NCBI GenBank assembly: GCA_000818945.1
Contig: KN805413.1
Coordinates: 231,597 to 295,596, forward strand
Direction of reading: 5' to 3'
Source of the DNA: Schizochytrium sp. CCTCC M209059
Lineage: Eukaryota; Sar; Bigyra; Thraustochytrida; Thraustochytriidae
DNA length: 64,000 nt
Each line of letters starts with the position of its first letter. Positions within the stretch are counted from its first letter, which is position 1. A program made the position numbers and the translations under genes. Shown here one piece after another: positions 10,801 through 18,145 of this stretch. Below the pieces are notes generated by a model that ran no database searches, was not told where the DNA came from, and worked only from the letters and a program-made list of their open reading frames with translations.

Positions 10801-11386
10801 AGTGGAGCGTCACGAGGCACAAACGCAGCGTGCCGAAGAGGCCACACGCACGCTCGAAAAGTCGCGCCGACGCATGCATGACATTCTCGTCAACCACAAG
10901 CGTGAAGACCTTTTGCAGCATAAGGTAGAGACCGGGGTGATCCAGGACGACCTCAAGAAGCTACGGCACTCGCAAGAGGCACTTGAAAAGCAGCGCGAGC
11001 AGCTGCAACGCGACGTCGGGTACTTGGAGGGACAAATTCGTGGCGTTGAACAGCAGCTCGAGCAACTTTCCAAGGTATCGGCCGTACAAGATGGTCAGAT
11101 CAACGTGACGCACGCAAAGCGCAAGCGTCGCCTTGATCAAGAGTTTGAGCACCTGCTCGATCGTGTGGCACACCAGCGCAAACAGATTGATGCGGTGAAT
11201 GAACGTATTGCTGCCGTGCAAGAAGATGCGGAGCTCAAGGAGGAGGATCTTCGGGAGATGGAAGCGAGACTCGTTGCCATTCTCGTTGAGCAGCAAAAGC
11301 TTTTGCTTGCTGAGCTCGCAAGTGTAGAAAAAAGAAGCAATCAGCAAACGATAGACAGACAGAGACAGCTTGCTCGAGTAAAATAG
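4847..11386 (+). CDS. Giant coiled-coil protein, IQ-like motifs
   Basis: About 2,179 residues. I chose the ATG at 4847 (context ACC-ATG-G) over the in-frame ATG at 4787, which would add 20 Arg/Gly/Pro-rich residues in a weak context. After a His/Gln-rich stretch comes a globular region, about residues 60-310, that I do not recognise (RWVYTNDKG, SCLFSKDLSKK). Ser/Lys-rich disorder follows, and from about residue 630 to the end the protein is almost continuous heptad coiled coil (Glu, Lys, Gln, Arg, Ala). Two IQ-like helices break it, near residues 1293-1318 (AIRLIVAAFQGRAR) and 1944-1966. The architecture resembles large centrosomal, basal-body or Golgi scaffolds, but coiled-coil similarity is weak evidence and no orthologue is named. 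Its stop is only 25 bp from the stop of the convergent CHY-finger gene. Confidence 0.85.
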   Translation: MASTSELILQDAGLDALASQTSSPVATSPAAQSPAVSPRDQLAHHHNRDEHHQQHHHQQHGKSDPSWVWSCLFSKDLSKKANPCFVPIADVIIFEEASDHDLHDVSNGAGKRKAKKKRNQSRKSLRLPTRWVYTNDKGKLSYRTGKAISWNRIRDAFLALNEDENSICRVTMVNGSSHTLDRATFQALLAGAKRDGGLSAVRTMQACVSLSKGREQLCCRASYSRQHGCRAKVLGGVPENTLDFETALAGMCSEFVAALEVSASTPIEALSLDFAADRDGVLRVVQVSEVIRVLDKRDDPREEDTHRPNKRALTKPARRRGPSGRSDTAKLHTSSSPSLPSLSCRRDARSSSSSNAKSASGPTTSSLALRCSGDFCGLRVNQSNGLDVIEIDTWKSKEKVPHNASLWSAELDRVRAASASRKHRRPEDSRMPSSSSMHKVGQRDILLARHAMHFITGAVRITDAALRDEEEFGRAWRQLDEKLQYDLGVKHPDQFYQDAQVCESCEQVYKRLETIRARNYNRAPVQRPQSEREGAVRSDSTVKASSSPSLSSSSKRHEVTSAPGRSESVSERSTRKEKGLKQKSSALSRRSRKEDGSVADQSSHGSKALTVPKKAKSEQHADGTESQSKHSKPSLAETAFLMRHADQLRSEQQAKVLQQERQESIQEIERLRRDQQSNVAQIKALREALTKASHEAASQTAVAEELGDSLRATQETLNTSQRGFTRVMQEKDEEIKRLALEMERVRHAALAAQSQGETSESLSAQLLDAAQAEHRLSQKVGELSQQVKDLEAENEALTTASAKTKKEILREVQGRTQDEVAKLTAEVERLSTANDEQTAESSELRHLLETQREKEAELRRQVNQLGGEKQRLQGHLDKAKQSLKSITSLGNSEDAAMAAVRATAEAKVQQVKNELDFVRKQAETESGFAEELRGQLTELKRQQAEVVSKLKQESSELATRLKAELAERENQFARELQIPRSQISLLEDKVSTLQTSLQKMGNEMAATNRKLQVSEMDLRRARDEALRSEEQKLALERNLAELQATLATQSAHQDDKTYEDGSGGDIDSGSGFNADSEEGGTHTATSDQSAQLVRVQNEVEYLRKQVGVEECAKRELSKAVETTRAQLRKTIEDWKADVAAIQAQHRHILEQAESEAVALREAKLDATSEIKRLQSQLLEAREGFSRAKEQLQTDQRALEASASAVSQLKEDLDEAQSRLAAAQERAERAESQHKEEVHNLREELEAVREKRQEVVADLKSKLTNAHRQVSASHAAMLELRESSTQEMEVLSRQGAIRLIVAAFQGRARLQACSAFYRMRTATVAASERQAAAEFANSLRKQHEETLRAELASLRSQMTRDAQKELRRELEKSQREHESAVRAIEKSCDEKRQRELDEARTFHHEALAVQLAEQQAIREAEEKRQREEARRAVATLEATHKAAFQSMVTRAAQERDEEVRTAREALQKQLRESLEEARKQHNAQLAEATERHDQALAAMREKLTRDKDQAVASMMNSAETDCKCALEALECEMQSRIDAIRQELEDGHAAALKNSQEESAREADAKLAFALQERAEKAAQDLAELRKELESVAHEEHARLSRKHEDRVEQLTAEHRAHIRTLKEKHEADLAAQLDASMSKLEEAVRRTREEERAERTQALTQSTEKWQRIVQECTEDGLREQERLVAEAAKAKAAAVEKVKLEARADIAARDTASTKSRAAFEEKLLQKSQAQLDELRDKLMAEHAKQLQAATEAAGKREEAALLRAQAEKERALRVQRNKATEQLERVKQEAETAKESALATCAREAASQMASALNREREQASEKLKSLRESMERERKESEAAILEECDRVTDRKLEEAQLQLQEAVLKCRKQCEDQFGKELEQMRRERTQLMDDADHGMQAAHAERDRLRASLEKANAALEEAEDLAFDLQGRVERLEQAGRFFALKQKLEHGRTVAGFCRLKQRLEASTAEHIAEAEKRVNNQVERHEAQTQRAEEATRTLEKSRRRMHDILVNHKREDLLQHKVETGVIQDDLKKLRHSQEALEKQREQLQRDVGYLEGQIRGVEQQLEQLSKVSAVQDGQINVTHAKRKRRLDQEFEHLLDRVAHQRKQIDAVNERIAAVQEDAELKEEDLREMEARLVAILVEQQKLLLAELASVEKRSNQQTIDRQRQLARVK

Positions 11387-11411
11387 GGTTCATAGCTTTC
11401 GCTGTTCATAT

Positions 11412-11747
11412 TCATTTGGTAGTTGACTCTGAATCGGGGACATTTATATCTCCCATCACAGCAGTTTTCATAAAAAGAGTCTTGCAAAAGGGGCAAACCT
11501 CATCTTGCGCCTGGAACATGGAGAATACTTTGCGAAAGCCTTTGCCACAAACGTCGCAAAGAAAGGCCATTTGATCGCGGATCTCGCATGGATGCTTCAT
11601 TGTCTCATCGTGGCAATTTGCGCAATGAAACCAGCGCTTGCAGCACGGCGCTCGAAATTTAAGAACTGCATTCCGCACGTGTTTGCATCCCTGCTTTTCA
11701 CGCGGCGATTCTTCATTCCGCCCCAATAGTAGCTCCGCAGCCTCCAT
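11412..11747 (-). CDS. CHY-type zinc-finger protein
   Basis: A 111-residue protein with the CHY zinc-finger pattern: GCKH, then APCC, then W-HC-NCHDE, H-C, C-VC and CPFC. These Cys/His pairs match the three-zinc CHY fold seen in the yeast protein Hot13 and at the N-terminus of RCHY1/Pirh2. There is no RING after it, so it is a stand-alone CHY protein like Hot13, a helper of the mitochondrial intermembrane-space import pathway. That role is inferred from the family only. The start is the ATG at 11745-11747. The gene converges with the coiled-coil gene, leaving 25 bp between stops, so the two mature transcripts almost certainly overlap. It is divergent from the copine gene across about 440 bp. 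Confidence 0.8.
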   Translation of the reverse strand: MEAAELLLGRNEESPREKQGCKHVRNAVLKFRAPCCKRWFHCANCHDETMKHPCEIRDQMAFLCDVCGKGFRKVFSMFQAQDEVCPFCKTLFMKTAVMGDINVPDSESTTK

Positions 11748-12190
11748 GCGGCTTGCTTACTCAATCTGCGCTCTGAAAGCCATCGATCAGCGACCGACCT
11801 GTGGCACAATGAGCGCCAAGATCCGTTGAAAAGCAGTGCCGCGGCGGGGATACACGCACACCTTACGCAGGCCCGCTACTTCTCTGTCCTAGGCTTATTC
11901 ACGAAGACGAAGAAAAGCAAATGAGGAAAAGAAGAGAAGTTGCAGCACCCTTGTCAATATTTTGCTGAGAATCGGAGTGGCGTTAATTATCATGAAATAA
12001 GTAGTTGTTTGTGTGCAATCATTGACTCGGAATCAAGTTCAAAGTCGTATGCTAGGCCCCCCCTATGCTTAGCTTACTGCTAGGCATTACACTACAGTCA
12101 ACTAGAGACAACTCCTACTAGTACTACAAAGGTCGACTCTTTCTTCAAAAGATCCAAACAACAAACGTCCGCCTTCACTCACTGTGAATC
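11748..12190. other. Divergent promoter region, CHY-finger gene and copine
   Basis: About 440 bp between two head-to-head starts, so it probably holds both promoters. It is more A/T-rich than its surroundings around 11880-12120. No coding region or defined motif is claimed. Confidence 0.5.
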
Positions 12191-13996
12191 ATGAACACGG
12201 TCGCGAGCGTCGTGGCTGTGCCGCAAGGACCGCAAGCCGGGTACGGCGCGGCTGCTGGCGTCGATGCTGCGCTCGGATGCGAGCTGTGCCTGCAACTCGA
12301 TTTCGCAGACGTGCGCGGGTCTGACTTGCTGAGCAAAAGCGATCCGTTTGCCGAGGTCCTGCTCCTGGACGCGCTGACAAAGAAATGGGTCTCTCTTGGG
12401 AAAACGGAGCCGCTCTTCAATGTGCACAAGGGCAGCTGGGCCGCGCAAATAGACGTTTTCTTCAAATTTGAGGAGCGGCAAGAGCTCCTCGTTCGCGTGT
12501 ACGACCACGACAAGCACACAAACCATGACTTTTTGGGCGAAGGCCGTGCGCTGCTTGGCTCAATCATGAGCGCGCCGGGACAGCAGACCCAGGTGCGTCT
12601 AGCGAAGGCAGGCGATAGCAGCAGTGGACACCGAGGCACAGTAACGGTTCGCGCGGAGAAAAAGTTAGGCGACACTGGCTTCCTGGAATTGCAACTTCAC
12701 GCCAAGAAGCTTGATGCCAAAGACTGGGGCGGCTTCGGCAAATCCGATCCCTACTACATAATCCAGCGCAAAAGTGCTGGCGGTGAATGGACCCCTGTCT
12801 TTAAGTCAGAGTACATCAAGAACGAGTCGAATCCGACATGGAAGCCCCAGCGCCTCGACCTTGGCAAGATCTGTCGTGGAAATCTTGACGAAGAGCTTCT
12901 CATTTCCGTCTATGACTACGACGACGGGACAAAGCACGACCTGATTGGCCATTCTGCGGTGAGTGTCAATCTTTTGCTACAAGCGGCCTCAAATGGGACG
13001 ATGATCGATGTGAAACATCCGCCCACGAAACGCAAGTATCAAAAGAGCTCTTATAAGAATTCAGGGCTCCTTGGCGTCCGTGCTGCCGCACTTCGACCTA
13101 GCCCGGTCACCGAAATGCTCAACTATCTCGCAGGTGGGCTTGAAATTGGGCTCTGTGTGGCTGTGGATTTCACTGCGTCCAATGGTAACCCGCATAGCCC
13201 TTCGTCTTTGCATTTTTGCGGCGGCGGCGTTAACCAATACCAGGCGGCCATCCGAGCCATGACCGAGATCTTGGTCGCCTACGATTCTGACCACATGATA
13301 CCTGCGCTTGGATTTGGTGGCAATCTGCAGGGTACCGTGAGCCACTGTTTTCCATTGTCTGGTAACTACGAGAATCCAGAAGTCTATGGTGGAAGTGGCG
13401 TGGAGAAGGCATATGTACATGCGCTGAGCACCGTACAGTTGAGCGGCCCTACCTTCTTTGCGCCCTTGCTAAATTTTATGAACGAGCGCATCTACGATCC
13501 AGAACTTTCGCAGCAGTCGCAAAACTACACCATTCTGCTTATTCTAACAGACGGCGCAATCATGGATATGCAAGAGACGATTGATGCCCTCGTCAAGGGT
13601 GCTGATCTTCCGCTGTCAGTGGTTATTGTCGGTGTTGGCGCAGCGGATTTCTCTAGCATGGAGCGGCTCGACGCTGACGATAAGGCCTTGGTCGATCGAA
13701 AAGGCCGCAAAGCTTCACGAGATCTCGTTCAATTTGTACCCTTTTCTGAGTGCAGAAACTCGGGGGTGCTTTTGGCGAAGCGTACCCTCGCGGAGGTTCC
13801 TGGTCAAATTGTTGAGTTCTTTTCTCGCCGTGGGATTCGGCCAAACCCTCCGAGGCAGGCAGCTTCTGCTCCCTCTCAAAGCGTGCAACCAGGTGCCCCA
13901 CCTCCGCCCCCTTCATACCAGCAATCGCAACCGCAGACTCAAGCTGATCTAGCTGCAAGAGGCAGACAGGTTCTCACGCAAGCGTATCATCTTTAG
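12191..13996 (+). CDS. Copine (C2A-C2B-vWA)
   Basis: A 601-residue copine, close to the usual 530-600 residues. C2A covers about residues 30-150 and keeps the calcium-binding aspartates (ADVRGSDLLSKSDPF; DHDKHTNHD). C2B covers about 160-285 (KKLDAKDWGGFGKSDPY; DYDDGTKHD). The copine vWA domain follows at about 310-545, with VAVDFTASNGNP near its start (the metal-site DxTxSN form typical of copines) and LTDGAIMD later. The last ~45 residues are a Pro/Gln-rich tail. Copines are calcium-dependent phospholipid-binding proteins that move from cytosol to membrane and recruit partners through the vWA domain. The ATG at 12191 has A at -3. The gene converges with the four-TM gene at 14402. Confidence 0.95.
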   Translation: MNTVASVVAVPQGPQAGYGAAAGVDAALGCELCLQLDFADVRGSDLLSKSDPFAEVLLLDALTKKWVSLGKTEPLFNVHKGSWAAQIDVFFKFEERQELLVRVYDHDKHTNHDFLGEGRALLGSIMSAPGQQTQVRLAKAGDSSSGHRGTVTVRAEKKLGDTGFLELQLHAKKLDAKDWGGFGKSDPYYIIQRKSAGGEWTPVFKSEYIKNESNPTWKPQRLDLGKICRGNLDEELLISVYDYDDGTKHDLIGHSAVSVNLLLQAASNGTMIDVKHPPTKRKYQKSSYKNSGLLGVRAAALRPSPVTEMLNYLAGGLEIGLCVAVDFTASNGNPHSPSSLHFCGGGVNQYQAAIRAMTEILVAYDSDHMIPALGFGGNLQGTVSHCFPLSGNYENPEVYGGSGVEKAYVHALSTVQLSGPTFFAPLLNFMNERIYDPELSQQSQNYTILLILTDGAIMDMQETIDALVKGADLPLSVVIVGVGAADFSSMERLDADDKALVDRKGRKASRDLVQFVPFSECRNSGVLLAKRTLAEVPGQIVEFFSRRGIRPNPPRQAASAPSQSVQPGAPPPPPSYQQSQPQTQADLAARGRQVLTQAYHL

Positions 13997-14401
13997 CTAA
14001 GGCCTAGGTTAGTCCTTTGTTCATAATGATTCTTTCCATTTCTTTTGAATTCAATGGGACAGGCCGTACGGTCCAACGTGAGCTTCTTACGAGATCTATC
14101 CTCGAAGAGGATCGTCAAGCTGCCGAACAGAAACTTCAATTCCGTGGAACCAGAATGCAAATCGTTTACGAATCACGCAAGAGTTGCATAACCAAGAGGT
14201 AAGAGGTAAATCATCGTCATCAATTTTAGTTTCATTGTCACCACAACACACTTAGCGGTCGGTAGCTTGGCCCTGAGGCCTTACCGGGAATGGAAGGGGT
14301 CTGGCGGCCTGCACACAAGAGAGACCTGAATAAGAAGCCCGCCAGAATTAGTCTGACCTGAAGACCCAACTTGGCCAACTTTAAGACCGGGCTTTCCTTT
14401 T
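13997..14401. other. Intergenic spacer between convergent genes
   Basis: About 405 bp between the stop of the copine and the stop of the minus-strand four-TM gene. It probably contains both 3' UTRs. The short open stretches here begin with non-ATG codons and show no recognisable protein. Confidence 0.5.
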
Positions 14402-17116
14402 CTATGCTCCTTGCGAGAGGCGTGCTTCGTTGATCTTGGCGGTAGACGCGTCACTGGGACGAGGAAAGCTCTCTTCCGCTTCGTCCCTTGAGTCCTCGTT
14501 TTCGTCCTCATTTTCATCCTCGACAATACGCATGGAATGCAAGCTACCAAGACACATATCGACGAGGCTGCCGCTGGAAACATCGGATGCGCGTCGACGG
14601 ATGTGAAGAACCTCTTCCGCAGTAGATTGGATGCGAGAGGATGCTGTACTCGTAGGCTCCGTTGCGTCGTTGCTTGGCATATAGGCTGGATGGGCCGTGG
14701 TGGCTGCCCCAAACTCTTCCTCATCGGTCGCGTGTTCCGCTTTTTCCTCGGTGAGCGGCAACACGAAGTCCTGCTTTGATTCAGCCGCAGTAAACGACAT
14801 CGTTGGAGAGAAGGACATTGCGCGACCCGGGTCCAGCAACATCGGTCGACCGTTTTGGCGGAAGGATGCTTCACTAATTCCGCGCTCGAAGATACCAAAA
14901 TTCGACTCCATGAAATTTGTTTCGGTAGACTCCTGCTGGACCACGGCAAGATTCGTCTCCACGTCGCGATTTGTCAGTCCGAATGGCTCGAAGAACAAAG
15001 GTAGGTATTCCTTGCACTCGGGTGTAATGTATTCGTGGTTCTTTTCCAAGTTCAGGACCTCCCAGAATTCGCGAGCTTGCACCTTCTCCAGGCGACGCCA
15101 TACCCTGATGAGATCAGCTCGACTCGCGTGGCGAAAAGTATTTTGTATGCATGTGAAGAATTCCATGCCGTTGTTGTTCGCATAAAAGGTGGCAAGCTTG
15201 ATTTGGGCCGCACGAATACCCCATGTGACAGCTTGCAGGTTCTTTTCGCGTGGTGCTTCGTGCATGGTGAGTAGCACGAGCAAAATCTCTTCGTGACTTT
15301 CGCGTCTCTGTAGAAAGGCAGTCTCACAGATACTGGCCAGCTCGTGGGCAATGTTTTCGGACACGCTCATCACGCCGGCCTGCACGGCGATGTTGCTGTA
15401 GAAGGCAAAGTGCCCGGCGACAGCAATAATCTTTTTCTCCATGGCAATGATAATGTCCCGCGATTCTTCCACGACATAATTCCCTCGAATTTGGATCAGG
15501 TCGTCGACCTGGTGAAATTCAAGGCCTTCGGTGAGGGCTTTGCGCTTGCGCTGCTGCACGAGATTCAGCAGCTCACTGTCGTTCGACAAGACTGAGTTAC
15601 AAAGCAACGTGTACTGGTGTAGAATATTGCGCGCCGTCTGTCCGTCGCGCTTGTTGATTGACACCCTCACAAAGGTGTTAAAGTAGCGAATGCAGTACTC
15701 CATGGCGTGATAATCGTGCCGTTGCGCTGCGGCCTCCGCGATTTGGCGGGTGTTGACCGCAATAACATACGAGACGTCCTTCATGGAGTCAAAAGATTCT
15801 GTAAACATGTTCTGGAACTGCCGTAAAACCTTCCACTCGAGCCAGCAACGGCGGTGCGCAAGGTCCTGCGCTCCTCGGTCGCTAAGAGAGAAAAAGTCTG
15901 GTTTTCCTCGCATATTTTCGGTGATTTGAAACCAACGTCTATCCCACAAATCCTTGCGGTTGCTGTAGCCAATGAGGAAATGACAGAGCACCTCGATGCA
16001 GGCGTAAACCAACTGGATCCGTTTGTGCTGGATGGCGTTCAGTGCGAATTGCGAGATGTTTTCAACCGCCCAGATGGCCATCTTGCGATCGCGCTCGATT
16101 TCGCCGTCCGTCTTGCGCTGCACCGCCTCTGCGTTCTCTACATATGTGCATGCCTTGAGGCCTGCCTCTGCAACCTTGCGCACGAGTCGCAAAGGATTGA
16201 GCAAGCGAGACAGATACATAAAGTACGGGATGAGAAGAAGCACAGACGCCAGGGTGAATATCGAAGCAATCATGATCTCTCCTCGTGGGACATAAACCTC
16301 ACTGGTTGAATTGGTGAGCACGACCATGAAGCTCAATGTTAAAGTGTATAGCGTCATTCCGCCGACAATAAATTTGTCCGAGACAAAGAGCTGGATTGCA
16401 TTCGAGGAAACCTCTCGAGCCCCCACCTGAATGAGAATGGTCGTCACCTGGACAACAATACTGAATATGACACAGTTTATTTTGGTGAGGTCGCTCACCG
16501 CTGCGCGAGCCTGCTCGGGACCCATGTCGAAAAAGCTGGACTTTAGAGTATTAGTGTCCACAGCATCAAGCACGATGTTCTCCGAGATTTCCGCTTCAGA
16601 CATCCCGATGCTCTGAAATCTTCTCCATGCAGGGCCAAGCAATTGATTGAGCTTGAAGCCACCAAAGAAAAGTAATACTGTGAACGCGTCGAACACCAAA
16701 AAGAAGAGAAGCACAACCTTGAAGAGCGATGCGGACCGAAGCCTGGAGGAGGTGCTTCTCCTAAATATTTGAATGCTTCCCTTGCGCTGCACAGATTCTT
16801 CTCGAGTGGACTGCTCCCGACTGATGTCGATCTTGGAGATACGGAATTGTTGCCACTTGCGCTGTTCTCGCGCCGCGTCATAAGTTTTCTCATTGTGTGC
16901 GTCAATGCTCGGAGTCACGCGACGGCGATTTTTGCCAATCTGTGACAGCCTCGGTGCCTCTCTTGCTTTGCTGTTACCCTTCTTTTCGAGAAAGGATCGT
17001 CGCTTTTGCGTTGTTTCTCGGGCAATTTCTGCGAATTCCTGGCGCATGTGAAGATGTGTTTGGCGGACATCAAGCTCGCCCGATGCCGTGCTTGATGCGC
17101 TGCGAAACCTTGGCAT
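14402..17116 (-). CDS. Four-TM membrane protein, possibly DUF2254-like
   Basis: A 904-residue protein from the first in-frame ATG (17114-17116, A at -3). Extending upstream would need a TTG. The N-terminus is basic (residues 1-125). Hydrophobic segments follow at about 131-153 (KVVLLFFLVFDAF), 214-232 (CVIFSIVVQVTTILI), 248-268 and 281-302. After these lies a long soluble region of predicted helices and an acidic Ser/Glu-rich tail. One TM, a loop, three TMs, then a soluble domain beginning AVENISQFALNAI resembles the bacterial DUF2254 family, where the equivalent region reads A-NISDMALRALSPG. The match is by eye and partial. Function is unknown; a channel or transport role would be a guess. 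It is head-to-head with the gene at 18146. Confidence 0.75.
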   Translation of the reverse strand: MPRFRSASSTASGELDVRQTHLHMRQEFAEIARETTQKRRSFLEKKGNSKAREAPRLSQIGKNRRRVTPSIDAHNEKTYDAAREQRKWQQFRISKIDISREQSTREESVQRKGSIQIFRRSTSSRLRSASLFKVVLLFFLVFDAFTVLLFFGGFKLNQLLGPAWRRFQSIGMSEAEISENIVLDAVDTNTLKSSFFDMGPEQARAAVSDLTKINCVIFSIVVQVTTILIQVGAREVSSNAIQLFVSDKFIVGGMTLYTLTLSFMVVLTNSTSEVYVPRGEIMIASIFTLASVLLLIPYFMYLSRLLNPLRLVRKVAEAGLKACTYVENAEAVQRKTDGEIERDRKMAIWAVENISQFALNAIQHKRIQLVYACIEVLCHFLIGYSNRKDLWDRRWFQITENMRGKPDFFSLSDRGAQDLAHRRCWLEWKVLRQFQNMFTESFDSMKDVSYVIAVNTRQIAEAAAQRHDYHAMEYCIRYFNTFVRVSINKRDGQTARNILHQYTLLCNSVLSNDSELLNLVQQRKRKALTEGLEFHQVDDLIQIRGNYVVEESRDIIIAMEKKIIAVAGHFAFYSNIAVQAGVMSVSENIAHELASICETAFLQRRESHEEILLVLLTMHEAPREKNLQAVTWGIRAAQIKLATFYANNNGMEFFTCIQNTFRHASRADLIRVWRRLEKVQAREFWEVLNLEKNHEYITPECKEYLPLFFEPFGLTNRDVETNLAVVQQESTETNFMESNFGIFERGISEASFRQNGRPMLLDPGRAMSFSPTMSFTAAESKQDFVLPLTEEKAEHATDEEEFGAATTAHPAYMPSNDATEPTSTASSRIQSTAEEVLHIRRRASDVSSGSLVDMCLGSLHSMRIVEDENEDENEDSRDEAEESFPRPSDASTAKINEARLSQGA

Positions 17117-18145
17117 TTTAAATGGGTGAGTAGCCGAGACACCTAGCTCGCAGGTCTTACTGATGAGCCAGACAAGTGCTCGGAAATAACTGTCTACTCG
17201 CGCCTCCAATGTACCGCGTATGACGAGTAAGCACTATGCGAGCGAGTTGTTGGCGAGTTGGTCCCCGCCTCAGCCTCACAGCCGACGCGGGTTTCGTCCG
17301 ATCGCTCGCCTCGCTGCTGCCAGAGCAGCCAGGCTCCAGCAGCCAAGCCGATGATAATCGTTTGCTACGGATGCCGCGTAGGTAAGCAGGCACTTGGTCT
17401 CTTTTATCCTAATTTCGTTTCCATTACAACAACCACATCAAAATCTCTTTACACAAATAGCACTCAGGCTTTTGCTCGTTGGCATTAGGCGGGAAGAAAG
17501 CTAGGTGTTGGCACCATCGTAGACTTAGGCTTTAGGAACGTACTACCACTCTTTCAGGAGCCAATCTGGCAAAATCTGACGACTCTGTCCTCGTGCCCTC
17601 CACTTTTGAGAACTATCCGTTACGAGCGAATCAAATTGCCAGGAACTTTTCCATTCGAATACCGAGAACTTCTAGAACCTTTGGAGCACTTCCTCTAAGA
17701 AAGAAGGGATCAGGAGATCGAGGGATCCCGATCTCTGATGGCGTCGCTCGCGAGGAGTGTAGAGAGCGAAGGAGCGAGGGGCCGCAGACGATCCGTCGAC
17801 CACCAGGGGCCCGCGGGCAGAGGGCCGCAAGCCCGCTCCGCTGCGCTTCTTGCGCAGACCTTGCGCGTCTACGCACAGATTGAGCAAGAGGGGCGGGCCG
17901 CCGATCCGATGACATCGTTGACGTGGGGCTGGCTCAAAGCCAAACCGTCTGCCGTGAGCTTTGCTTGCACAACACCTTCAAGGAACGCGAGGGGTTGCTG
18001 GCGAAAAATAGAGTTGTCTTCGTGGGAAAAGACTACTGGGCCTCATGGGAGAGAGTTTTGTGCCAGTCAAAATGGCGTTTACCGAAAGAGACGACCTCCA
18101 CGCCGAGCGACGTCTGCCTCTACTAGCACCACTACGACTACCTGC
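17117..18145. other. Divergent intergenic region and uncertain 5' extension
   Basis: This separates the minus-strand four-TM gene from the plus-strand beta-sandwich gene. The frame of the latter stays open upstream to an ATG at 17738 (C at -3). The 136 residues this would add are Arg/Gly/Pro/Ser-rich, lack any domain and lie in front of a good signal peptide, so I treat 17738-18145 as probable leader. An upstream intron cannot be excluded. No other feature is seen. Confidence 0.45.

Noticed and set aside
10000..10921. Minus-strand open frame of about 300 residues rich in Leu and Phe
   Set aside because: A shadow of the Glu/Lys/Gln coiled-coil gene; antisense of such codons gives Leu/Phe/Ser without a recognisable fold.
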